From Pseudomonadota bacterium (lineage in GTDB: Bacteria > Pseudomonadota > Alphaproteobacteria > Rhizobiales > Hyphomicrobiaceae): a DNA stretch of 6,143 bases. The stretch covers positions 1 to 6,143 of the forward strand of contig JAEYYJ010000146.1 of NCBI GenBank assembly GCA_023430845.1, given 5' to 3'. Below the pieces are notes generated by a model that was not told where the DNA came from, did not search any database, and was given only the letters and a program-made list of their open reading frames with translations. The translations under genes were made by a program, and so were the position numbers. Positions within the stretch are counted from its first letter, which is position 1; every line of letters begins with the position of its first letter. This document shows positions 1 to 5,388 of this stretch, piece by piece.

Positions 1-144
1 ATGATCGCGCACGTGCCCATGCGCCGCCTCGGCTCGCTCGGCGAGCTGGATGGTCCGCTGCTGCTGCTTGCGTCCGAGGCGGGCTCCTTCATGACCGGGA
101 GCGTGCTCACCGTGGACGGCGGCCACCTTCTGCCGACCGAGTGA
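1..144 (+). CDS. SDR family oxidoreductase, C-terminal end only
   Basis: This is the last 47 codons of a gene that begins left of the window; the ATG at position 1 is probably an internal methionine. The reading frame ends in TGA at 142-144. The residues RRLGSLGELDGPLLLLASE, then FMTGSVLTVDGGH, are the usual C-terminal end of classical short-chain dehydrogenases/reductases (NAD(P)-dependent alcohol or 3-hydroxyacyl-CoA oxidoreductases of about 250 residues). The Rossmann fold and the catalytic Ser-Tyr-Lys lie outside the window, so substrate and cofactor cannot be judged. It is the first visible gene of the plus-strand operon. Its stop codon overlaps the possible GTG start of the next gene (GTGA at 141-144) and lies 2 bases before that gene's ATG, which suggests co-transcription and coupled translation with the phosphotransferase. 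Confidence 0.88.
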   Translation: MIAHVPMRRLGSLGELDGPLLLLASEAGSFMTGSVLTVDGGHLLPTE

Positions 145-146
145 CC

Positions 147-1208
147 ATGGCAGCAAACACCCGTCCCCGCACGCTCGACCCCGCCAATCTCGATCCGCTT
201 CAGCGCTGGCTCGCGCACGCGGTCGGGGCCGATCGCGTCGAGATCACGCGCGCCGATCTTCTGTCCGGCGGTGCCGTCCAGGAGAACTGGCGCATCGATG
301 CGACCATCGATGGCGGCCCACGTGCCGGCACACACGCGCTGGTTCTGCGCACGGATGCCGTCGCGCGGTTGCCTATGAGTCTCGATCGTCCGCGCGAGTT
401 TGCCTGCATCAAGGCCGCGCACGCAGCCGGTGTACTCGTTGCCGAACCGATCGCGGAATGCGCGGACAAAGCGGTCATCGGAGCACCATTCACGGTGCAG
501 CGTCTGCTCTTCGGCACGGCCCAGGGGCGGCGCATCACGCGCGATCCCATGCTCGGCGAATTCGGTCCCGCACTCGCACGCGAGATCGGTGCGCAGCTCG
601 CGCGCATTCATACGATCCGGCCGCCGCACGAGGCGCTGGCCTTCCTGCCATTACCCGAGCCCGACGCGGTCTCTGCTGCGGTCGCCGAGATGCGTGCGGC
701 TGTCGACAAAGCCACCGAGCCGCGTCCCGCGCTCGAATACGTGCTCTCCTGGCTGCTCGCACACAAACCAGTGCCGCGTCCGGTCTCGCTCGTGCACGGT
801 GATTTCCGCACCGGCAACTATCTCGTCGATGGCGGGCGCCTCACAGGCATTCTCGACTGGGAGTTCTGTCACTGGGGCGATCCGCGCGAAGATCTCGGCT
901 GGTTCTGCGCGCGCTGCTGGCGTTTCGGCAATGACGCACTGGCCGCCGGTGGTATCGCGACACGCGCCGATCTGCTCGACGGTTACAACGCCGTATCGGA
1001 CACGCCGATCACCGAGAGCGAGCTCGCCTTTTGGGAGATCCTCGGCGCTGCGCGCTGGGCCGCGATCGCACTCCTTCAGGGTCAGCGCTTTCTGACCGGC
1101 GGCGAGCGTTCGCTCGAACTCGCACTCACGGGCCTCATGCCCGCCGAGATGGAATTCGACGCACTCGAAGCCATTGCCGCGCTCGAAGCGGGGAGAACCA
1201 TCGCATGA
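147..1208 (+). CDS. APH-fold phosphotransferase family protein (ACAD10/11- and LvaA-like kinase)
   Basis: Predicted cytoplasmic small-molecule kinase of the aminoglycoside phosphotransferase/choline kinase fold, 353 residues from ATG 147. A GTG at 141 in the same frame adds two residues and would give a GTGA overlap with the SDR stop; neither start has a clear Shine-Dalgarno. Seen: an N-terminal lobe with LSGGAVQENWR (glycine-rich nucleotide loop), the catalytic-loop motif HGDFRTGNYLV (H217, catalytic D219, N224), and the metal-binding ILDWEFCHWGDPREDLGWF (D237). The WEFCHWGDPREDLGW pattern is typical of the branch linked to acyl-CoA dehydrogenases (ACAD10/ACAD11 kinase domains, LvaA) rather than of antibiotic resistance enzymes. 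With an SDR before it and a DUF6285 gene after it, phosphorylation of a hydroxyacyl-CoA is the best guess; the substrate is inferred. Length is normal for the family. Confidence 0.9.
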   Translation: MAANTRPRTLDPANLDPLQRWLAHAVGADRVEITRADLLSGGAVQENWRIDATIDGGPRAGTHALVLRTDAVARLPMSLDRPREFACIKAAHAAGVLVAEPIAECADKAVIGAPFTVQRLLFGTAQGRRITRDPMLGEFGPALAREIGAQLARIHTIRPPHEALAFLPLPEPDAVSAAVAEMRAAVDKATEPRPALEYVLSWLLAHKPVPRPVSLVHGDFRTGNYLVDGGRLTGILDWEFCHWGDPREDLGWFCARCWRFGNDALAAGGIATRADLLDGYNAVSDTPITESELAFWEILGAARWAAIALLQGQRFLTGGERSLELALTGLMPAEMEFDALEAIAALEAGRTIA

Positions 1209-1564
1209 CCACGCGCCGCATCGATGCCGATGCTCTGCTCGATCTCGCAACTGAAATGCTCCGCGCGGACGTGCTGCCCGCATTGCCCTCCGAGCAGCGC
1301 TATGCCGGTGCCATGATCGCCAATGCGCTGGAAGTCGCCCGCCGTGCCCTCGCCGAGGAAGTTGAAGCCGCTGAATGGACGCTGCTCGACAGCCTCTACG
1401 ACGAAGGCGAAGGCTCCACCGCTCAGCTCGCCCGCGACATCCGCTCGGGCACGCTGCCCGAAGGCAAGGTGCGCCATCTCGCGAATGATCTACGCACGCT
1501 TCTGATCGCCGAGCTGCGCGTCAGAAATCCACGCTTTCTCGCGTCCCGCGGCGTAAGTGGCTGA
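1205..1564 (+). CDS. DUF6285 domain-containing protein, possible LvaB-like kinase partner
   Basis: Small, probably all-helical cytoplasmic protein of 119 residues. The start ATG overlaps the phosphotransferase stop (ATGA at 1205-1208) and has a good Shine-Dalgarno, GGGGAG at 1190-1195, nine bases upstream. Recognisable pattern: an N-terminal helix with LLDLATEMLRADVLPALP (11-28), then RYAGAMIANALEVARRAL (32-49), and a C-terminal KVRHLANDLRTLLIAELRV (88-106). These are features I associate with DUF6285, which recurs directly after APH-type phosphotransferases. No catalytic motif, signal peptide or membrane segment is visible. In P. putida levulinate catabolism the kinase LvaA needs a small protein, LvaB, encoded beside it. 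The same size and position here suggest an equivalent role, but I cannot confirm sequence homology to LvaB. Family call is fairly sure; function is inference. Confidence 0.82.
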   Translation: MTTRRIDADALLDLATEMLRADVLPALPSEQRYAGAMIANALEVARRALAEEVEAAEWTLLDSLYDEGEGSTAQLARDIRSGTLPEGKVRHLANDLRTLLIAELRVRNPRFLASRGVSG

Positions 1565-1568
1565 AACC

Positions 1569-1573
1569 GGAGG
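1569..1573 (+). promoter_or_regulatory. Shine-Dalgarno for the NTF2-like gene
   Basis: GGAGG lies five bases before ATG 1579. It decides the start in favour of ATG 1579 over the in-frame GTG at 1573, which overlaps the motif itself. Confidence 0.75.
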
Positions 1574-1578
1574 TGGAC

Positions 1579-1992
1579 ATGCAGCAGGCAGAGCTGGAAG
1601 CAAAGTTCGCAGGCTTTCGCGCCGCGTTCGAGGAGGCGATCGCCGCGCAGCTGCAAGGCGATAGCGAACCCTTCAAGGCACTCTGGTCGCACAAGCCCGA
1701 CGTCATGATCTTCGGCGCGCAGGGCGGCATGGAGAAGGGCTGGCCCGAAGTCGGTCATCGCCTGGATTGGGTCACCGGCCGTGTGCGCGCGCGCCTGACG
1801 CGGCTCGAGAACGTCTCGACTGTCATGCAAGGCACGATGGCCATGACGGCGGATTTCGAGCACATGATCCGCAGCCTCGATGGCCGTGAGTTCGAGCGTA
1901 CATTGCGCGTGACGCAGGCCTATCGCTTCGAAGATAGCGCGTGGAAGATCTTCTATCGACACGGTGACGAATATTTTCCGTCAGGGCGTTGA
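1579..1992 (+). CDS. NTF2/SnoaL-like (DUF4440-type) family protein
   Basis: Protein of 137 residues from ATG 1579, chosen because GGAGG sits five bases upstream. The layout is that of a single-domain NTF2-like cone fold: a long N-terminal helix (about 1-37, with FRAAFEEAIAAQLQGD), then PFKALWSHKPDVMIFGAQGG (31-50), WPEVGHRLDWV (55-65), and C-terminal strands ending RVTQAYRFEDSAWKIFYRHGD (110-130), typical of the SnoaL/DUF4440 group. No signal peptide is present. Such proteins act as small isomerases, dehydratases, hydrolases or binding domains, and the sequence does not say which. It starts 14 bases after the DUF6285 stop with no visible terminator, so it is probably the last gene of the same operon. 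Fold call is good; specific role unknown. Confidence 0.85.
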   Translation: MQQAELEAKFAGFRAAFEEAIAAQLQGDSEPFKALWSHKPDVMIFGAQGGMEKGWPEVGHRLDWVTGRVRARLTRLENVSTVMQGTMAMTADFEHMIRSLDGREFERTLRVTQAYRFEDSAWKIFYRHGDEYFPSGR

Positions 1993-2034
1993 ACGCCAAC
2001 AGATGCGCCTGCAAATGATCGGGAATATAGGGAA

Positions 2035-2059
2035 GGAACCAATAGCCGCCCCGCGCGTT
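2035..2059 (+). promoter_or_regulatory. EcfG-type (general stress sigma factor) promoter
   Basis: GGAAC at 2035-2039, 16 bases, then CGTT at 2056-2059. This matches the GGAAC-N16/17-CGTT consensus of EcfG/sigma-T/RpoE2 promoters controlled by PhyR-NepR in alphaproteobacteria. It sits in the 74-base gap before the small gene at 2067. Other GGAAC words I checked in the window lack a correctly spaced CGTT. The expected transcription start is about 6-8 bases after CGTT, at or beside GTG 2064 / ATG 2067, which implies a leader of almost zero length. Confidence 0.6.
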
Positions 2060-2066
2060 TCCCGTG

Positions 2067-2261
2067 ATGCAGCAAAATCTGACAACTTTGGAACGCGCCT
2101 TCCAGCTCGCCGAAGCGCGGAAATGCACGACGATCGATGAGCTTCGCAGGGCTCTCGGCGCCGAGGGCTATTCACCCAACCAGATCACGGGGCCTGCACT
2201 TACCAAGCAACTCCGCGATTTGATGAACGGCACGGGTGAAAAGCATCCCAAGCGCGGCTGA
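2067..2261 (+). CDS. Small conserved-looking protein of unknown function, predicted EcfG-controlled
   Basis: A 64-residue soluble protein: MQQNLTTLERAFQLAEAR, then TIDELRRALGAEGYS, then a QITGPALTKQLRDLM motif and a basic tail ending KRG. It is helix-rich and charged, with no signal peptide, membrane segment, metal ligands or catalytic motif. From memory, similar short proteins with a TTLERAFELA start and a QITGPxLxxQLR core occur in Rhizobiales as hypothetical proteins; their function is not known to me. The spacing of helices could suit a small DNA- or protein-binding unit, but nothing proves it. The start is ATG 2067 (GTG 2064 is an in-frame alternative); no Shine-Dalgarno precedes either, which agrees with near-leaderless transcription from the EcfG promoter just upstream. 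It converges on the epimerase gene with 14 bases between stops. Confidence 0.72.
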   Translation: MQQNLTTLERAFQLAEARKCTTIDELRRALGAEGYSPNQITGPALTKQLRDLMNGTGEKHPKRG

Positions 2262-2275
2262 ACCAATCAGCAAAA

Positions 2276-3247
2276 TCATCCCCACAACTCTCGCTCGGGC
2301 GGCTTGACGCGCGAGCCGGGGTACGTGAGCCCGTGCGGTCGATCGCGCGCGAGCAATAGCGGCCCATCGAGATCGGCCCAATCGGCGGCCTGTGCGACGA
2401 GCGTTGCCGGCGCCATGGCGAGCGAGGTTCCAAGCATGCAGCCGACCATGATCTTGAAACCGAGACGCTGCGCTTCAGCGGACATCGCGAGTGCGCCCGT
2501 CAGGCCACCTGTCTTGTCGAGCTTGATATTCACCGCATCGTAGCGGTCGCGCAGCGCCGCGAGACCTTCGATCGTGTGCGCGGCCTCGTCAGCGCACACG
2601 GGAACAGGACGCTTCACGTGCGCGAGCGCGCGATCGTTATCGGCGTGCAGTGGTTGCTCGACGAGCTCGAAGCCCGCTTCCGCGGCAACGGCGAGCAGCA
2701 TCTCCAACTCATCGGGTTTCCAGGCTTCGTTCGCATCCGCCACGAGACGCGCATCAGGACGCGCAGCGCGAATGGCGCGCATGCGTGCGGCGTCCGCGTC
2801 GCCACCACCGAGCTTGATCTTGAGCAGTGCGTGCTGTTGCGCGTCGCGCGCACGCTTGGCCATGATTTCGGGTGTGTTGAGGCTCAGCGTGTAGCAGGTC
2901 AGCGGCGGTTCGTAAGCGCCAAGTCCTGCGAGTTCCCACGCGCGGCGGCCGGTGCTCTTCGCCTCGATGTCCCAGAGCGCGCAGTCGATGGCATTGCGCG
3001 CGGCGCCCGGCGGGAGTGCATGGCCGAGAGCCTCGCGCGATGCGATCGCGCCCACACGCTCGATTGCCGCGACGACACCTTCGACGGTTTCGCCATAGCG
3101 CGCATAGGGCACGCACTCGCCGCGTCCCAGAATGCCGTCACACTGCGCCTCGACGACCACGACAACGGCTTCCGTCCGCGCCCCGCGCGAGATGGTGAAG
3201 TCGCCGTCGATGGGCCAGCGTTCGACTTTCGCGCTCAGCGCTATCAT
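2276..3247 (-). CDS. dgcA: Enolase-superfamily epimerase: N-acetyl-D-Glu racemase DgcA / dipeptide epimerase type
   Basis: A 323-residue cytoplasmic enzyme of the muconate-lactonizing subgroup of the enolase superfamily. N-terminal capping domain (1-115) with TISRGARTEAVVV and GRGECVPYARYGE; barrel domain with the KxK pair K143/K145, metal ligands D171 (DANEAW), E197 (VEQPL) and D220 (CADEA), and the opposing lysine in NIKLDKTGG (K242/K245). The late DLDGPLLL (D292, D294) matches the DxD motif that holds the substrate amino group in L-Ala-D/L-Glu epimerases. These enzymes invert an alpha-carbon through a 1,1-proton transfer. Overall it reads like rhizobial proteins named DgcA, which act with the N-acetyltransferase DgcN in D-glutamate breakdown; no dgcN is visible here, so a muropeptide-derived dipeptide remains a possible substrate. 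It follows the lyase gene by 5 bases with only a weak Shine-Dalgarno, suggesting coupled translation. All key residues are present. Confidence 0.9.
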   Translation of the reverse strand: MIALSAKVERWPIDGDFTISRGARTEAVVVVVEAQCDGILGRGECVPYARYGETVEGVVAAIERVGAIASREALGHALPPGAARNAIDCALWDIEAKSTGRRAWELAGLGAYEPPLTCYTLSLNTPEIMAKRARDAQQHALLKIKLGGGDADAARMRAIRAARPDARLVADANEAWKPDELEMLLAVAAEAGFELVEQPLHADNDRALAHVKRPVPVCADEAAHTIEGLAALRDRYDAVNIKLDKTGGLTGALAMSAEAQRLGFKIMVGCMLGTSLAMAPATLVAQAADWADLDGPLLLARDRPHGLTYPGSRVKPPERELWG

Positions 3248-3252
3248 GGACT

Positions 3253-4131
3253 TCAGCCACGACTCGCAATCGCATCCGCGATCGCAACCGTCTTCCGCGC
3301 CATATCCGCATGCAGCAGCTCGACCATGCGGCCTTCTAGGTTGATCACGCCCTTACCCCAGTTCTCCGGCTGATCGAACGCAGCGATGATCTTCCGTGCA
3401 AACTCGACTTCGGTGGCGGGCGGCGAGAACACCTCGTTGGCGAGCGCGATTTGATCGGGATGGATGAGCGTCTTGCCGTCGAAGCCGAGCATCCGGCCCT
3501 GTCGGCACTCCTTCGCGTAGCCGTCCATATCGCGGAAGTTATTATAAACGCCGTCGAGGATCGTGAGCCCATGCGCGCGCGCCGCCGTGAGCGCCGCCGA
3601 AAGCCAATAGAGTGCCGACGTGCGCTCGCCGTGGAGAATGGCACCCGTCTCCTTGATGAGATCGTTGAGACCGAGCACCAGAACCGCGAGACGCGAGCCC
3701 GCATGGCGCGCGGCACCCGCGATCTCGTCGGCCTTCAGGATGGCGATGGGCGTCTCGATCATGGCCCAGAGCTGCATGCTCTCGCTCGCGCCGGCCTGCC
3801 GCATCGCCGCCGAGGCGCGCGCAATATCGTCGCTGCTCGCGGCCTTCGGAATGAGGATGGCGTCGGGGCTTGCCGCCACGGCAGCCTTGAGGTCCTCGCC
3901 GCCCCAGGGCGTGTCGAGGCCGTTCACGCGGATCACCAGTTCGCGCGGGCCATAGCCGCCGGCCTTCACCGCATCGGTCACGCGGGTGCGCGCCTCGGCC
4001 TTGGCGTCGGGCGCGACCGCATCCTCGAGATCGAGGATCAGGACATCGGCCGGCAAAGTCTTGGCCTTTTCGAGGGCGCGGGCATTGGCACCCGGCATGT
4101 AGAGGACGCTGCGGCGCGGGCGCACGGTCAT
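3253..4131 (-). CDS. CoA ester lyase, HpcH/HpaI aldolase - citrate lyase beta (CitE) family
   Basis: A 292-residue cytoplasmic TIM-barrel enzyme. ATG 4131 is preferred because GGAG (CTCC at 4138-4141 on the plus strand) lies six bases upstream of it, whereas an in-frame ATG at 4137, giving 294 residues, would abut that motif. Numbered from ATG 4137, the signatures are RRSVLYMPGAN (8-18), LDLEDAVAPDAK (35-46), the acyl-binding arginine in VIRVNG (R70), LIPKA (95-99), the Mg ligands E128 (MIETP) and D159 (GLNDL), and DGVYNNFRDMDGYAKE followed by GFDGKTLIHPDQI (218-230). The family cleaves or hydrolyses malyl-CoA, beta-methylmalyl-CoA, citramalyl-CoA and citryl-CoA; a lone gene without citrate lyase alpha/gamma neighbours argues for a malyl- or citramalyl-CoA-type substrate rather than citrate fermentation. 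First gene of a two-gene operon with the epimerase. Exact substrate not determinable. Confidence 0.92.
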   Translation of the reverse strand: MTVRPRRSVLYMPGANARALEKAKTLPADVLILDLEDAVAPDAKAEARTRVTDAVKAGGYGPRELVIRVNGLDTPWGGEDLKAAVAASPDAILIPKAASSDDIARASAAMRQAGASESMQLWAMIETPIAILKADEIAGAARHAGSRLAVLVLGLNDLIKETGAILHGERTSALYWLSAALTAARAHGLTILDGVYNNFRDMDGYAKECRQGRMLGFDGKTLIHPDQIALANEVFSPPATEVEFARKIIAAFDQPENWGKGVINLEGRMVELLHADMARKTVAIADAIASRG

Positions 4132-4137
4132 TGGCAT

Positions 4138-4141
4138 CTCC
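4138..4141 (-). promoter_or_regulatory. Shine-Dalgarno for the CoA ester lyase
   Basis: GGAG on the minus strand lies six bases before ATG 4131 and directly against ATG 4137. Normal spacing therefore favours the shorter protein. Confidence 0.5.
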
Positions 4142-4161
4142 GAAGCTCATGGATCGTGATT

Positions 4162-4190
4162 GTTATCGCGCGCGTTTTCCACACGTGCAA
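4162..4190 (-). promoter_or_regulatory. Possible housekeeping promoter for the lyase-epimerase operon
   Basis: Reading the minus strand, TTGCAC (4190-4185) is followed after 17 bases by GATAAC (4167-4162), a loose match to a sigma-70-type -35/-10 pair. A start near 4155 would give a leader of roughly 25 bases. Only half of the -35 bases match the consensus, so this is a weak call by eye. Confidence 0.3.
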
Positions 4191-4332
4191 CGGTCGGTGT
4201 TGGCGCTGCGTTGTGCGGACTGGTATTGGCTGAGTGAATTCCGGGCGATCCTCCTCCAGGCGCGACGCTGCACCACAGAGGGATCTGCCCACTTCGAGCG
4301 TATGCACCGACTTCCACCCGCGCTCTCACCTC

Positions 4333-4337
4333 GAAGG
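4333..4337 (+). promoter_or_regulatory. Probable Shine-Dalgarno for the TauE/SafE gene
   Basis: GAAGG lies ten bases before ATG 4348. The spacing is a little long, but no better site or start is seen, and the protein beginning MSVYLPIAEL fits the family's usual N-terminus. The rest of the roughly 210-base divergent gap (4142-4347) holds no convincing gene or terminator. Confidence 0.4.
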
Positions 4338-4347
4338 CCAAGCGCGC

Positions 4348-5265
4348 ATGAGCGTCTACCTTCCGATCGCTGAACTCGCCATCGGCCTGCATGTGCTGAT
4401 CGCGCTCGGGCTCGTGGTCGGCTTTCTCTCGGGCATGTTCGGCATCGGCGGCGGGTTCATTACGACGCCGTTCCTGATCTTCCTCGGCGTCCCGCCTGCC
4501 ATCGCCGTCGGAACGGGTGCGAGCCAGGTCGTGGCCTCGTCCGTCTCGGGCGCCGTCGCACATTGGCAGCGCGGCAACGTCGATCTCCGCATGGGATTGC
4601 TGCTCATAGCCGGCGGCGTTGTGGGCGCGACCGCCGGCATCCTGTTCCAGCGCGTACTCAAGGCCGCCGGTCAGCTCGATTTCTTCATTGCCATGGCCTA
4701 CGTGCTCCTGCTCGGCACGGTCGGCGGGCTCATGCTTGTCGAGAGCATTCGCACGATTCGCCAGACGGCAGGCCCGGTGAAAGCGTCGAGCCGCCGCGGT
4801 GGCCAGCACATCTGGGTGCAGCGCCTGCCCGTGAAGCTGCGCTTCCAGACCGCCAAGCTCTACATGAGTGCGATACCGCCGGTGCTCATTGGCGCCGCCG
4901 TTGGCTTGCTGACGGCCATCATGGGAGTCGGCGGCGGCTTCATGCTCGTGCCGGCGCTGATCTACCTGCTGCGCGTGCCGACGCGCGTCGTCATCGGTAC
5001 ATCGCAGTTTCAGGTCGTCTTCATCACCGCCTTTGCAACGCTGCTGCAGGCGACGACGAATTACTCGGTGGATCTGCTCCTGGCTGCGCCGCTCATGATC
5101 GCCGGCGTCTTCGGCGCACAGTACGGCGTCAGGGCAAGCCAGCGTCTGAAGGCCGAGCAGCTTAGAGCGCTTCTAGCCATTCTCGTGCTCGCGGTGGCCA
5201 TTCGTCTGGCGTTCGGGCTGGTCATCGTGCCCGATGAGCTTTATGAACTCGACGACCGTCCGTAA
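4348..5265 (+). CDS. TauE/SafE family sulfite/anion exporter-like membrane protein
   Basis: A 305-residue inner-membrane protein with about eight hydrophobic segments in two related halves. Each half opens with the family's glycine motif: GMFGIGGGF (29-37), then LGVPPAIAVGTGASQ, and IMGVGGGF (191-198), then RVPTRVVIGTSQ. A polar loop of roughly 35 residues (about 138-172) joins the halves. The family (also DUF81) moves small anions such as sulfite, sulfoacetate or other organosulfur compounds; the substrate here is unknown. The open frame continues upstream to 4234, but ATG 4348 gives the expected family length and N-terminus. It is transcribed divergently from the CoA ester lyase across about 210 bases, so shared control is possible but not shown. 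No sulfur-metabolism gene is visible beside it. The call at family level is firm. Confidence 0.93.
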   Translation: MSVYLPIAELAIGLHVLIALGLVVGFLSGMFGIGGGFITTPFLIFLGVPPAIAVGTGASQVVASSVSGAVAHWQRGNVDLRMGLLLIAGGVVGATAGILFQRVLKAAGQLDFFIAMAYVLLLGTVGGLMLVESIRTIRQTAGPVKASSRRGGQHIWVQRLPVKLRFQTAKLYMSAIPPVLIGAAVGLLTAIMGVGGGFMLVPALIYLLRVPTRVVIGTSQFQVVFITAFATLLQATTNYSVDLLLAAPLMIAGVFGAQYGVRASQRLKAEQLRALLAILVLAVAIRLAFGLVIVPDELYELDDRP

Positions 5266-5283
5266 GAGGCGAGACCCGTGCGG

Positions 5284-5303
5284 GCCGGTCAGGCCTGACC
5301 TGC
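5284..5303. promoter_or_regulatory. 20-base inverted repeat, candidate operator
   Basis: A perfect 14-base palindrome, GGTCAGGCCTGACC (5287-5300), extends to ten-base arms with a single mismatch across 5284-5303. It lies 18 bases after the exporter stop and about 100 bases before the aldehyde dehydrogenase start. No run of T follows, so it is not a standard rho-independent terminator. The left half-site word GTCAGGCC recurs at 5362-5369. A dimeric regulator's binding site is the most natural reading; a hairpin at the 3' end of the exporter mRNA is the alternative. Confidence 0.45.
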
Positions 5304-5361
5304 GCTATTCCGGCGCCGAAAACCGGGATACTCCTTGCCTGGAAGCATCCCGAACCGCTAT

Positions 5362-5369
5362 GTCAGGCC
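5362..5369 (+). repeat. Second copy of the GTCAGGCC half-site
   Basis: GTCAGGCC repeats the left half of the upstream palindrome (5288-5295), 74 bases downstream of it, and is followed at once by an AT-rich stretch (TATATAT, 5371-5377) that stands out in this GC-rich DNA and could be part of a -10 region. A lone half-site may arise by chance. Confidence 0.3.
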
Positions 5370-5388
5370 ATATATATCGCGTTGCCCT

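Noticed and set aside
141..1208. Antibiotic resistance (aminoglycoside kinase) reading of the APH-fold gene
   Set aside because: The motif context and the neighbours (SDR, DUF6285) fit the acyl-CoA-linked branch of the fold, and no mobile element or other resistance gene is present.
651..1283. Minus-strand open frame (210 codons) under the phosphotransferase gene
   Set aside because: The plus strand carries a well-supported kinase with intact motifs; the opposite frame has no motif or ribosome site and spans a real gene junction.
2576..3373. Long plus-strand open frame (265 codons) opposite the epimerase gene
   Set aside because: It is antisense to a gene with all enolase-superfamily active-site residues. 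Its translation is rich in Arg/Ala/His with no recognisable motif, as expected of a mirror frame in high-GC DNA.
3451..4233. Long plus-strand open frame (260 codons) opposite the CoA ester lyase
   Set aside because: It mirrors a gene with clear CitE-family motifs, and its translation is low-complexity Arg/Ala/Gly/His-rich sequence without family features.
4149..4373. Plus-strand frame of about 75 codons starting just upstream of the lyase and overlapping the exporter start
   Set aside because: It lies mostly in the divergent promoter gap, overlaps the exporter gene out of frame, has no ribosome site and no recognisable protein features.
4147..4809. Minus-strand open frame (220 codons) across the exporter start and the divergent gap
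   Set aside because: It is composed largely of Glu/Arg/Ala/Asp/His residues from antisense reading of membrane-protein codons, and conflicts with the firm TauE/SafE call.
5324..5352. Inverted repeat CGGGAT...ATCCCG as a possible terminator
   Set aside because: The stem is only 6 base pairs with a 17-base loop and there is no T-run after it; too weak to call.
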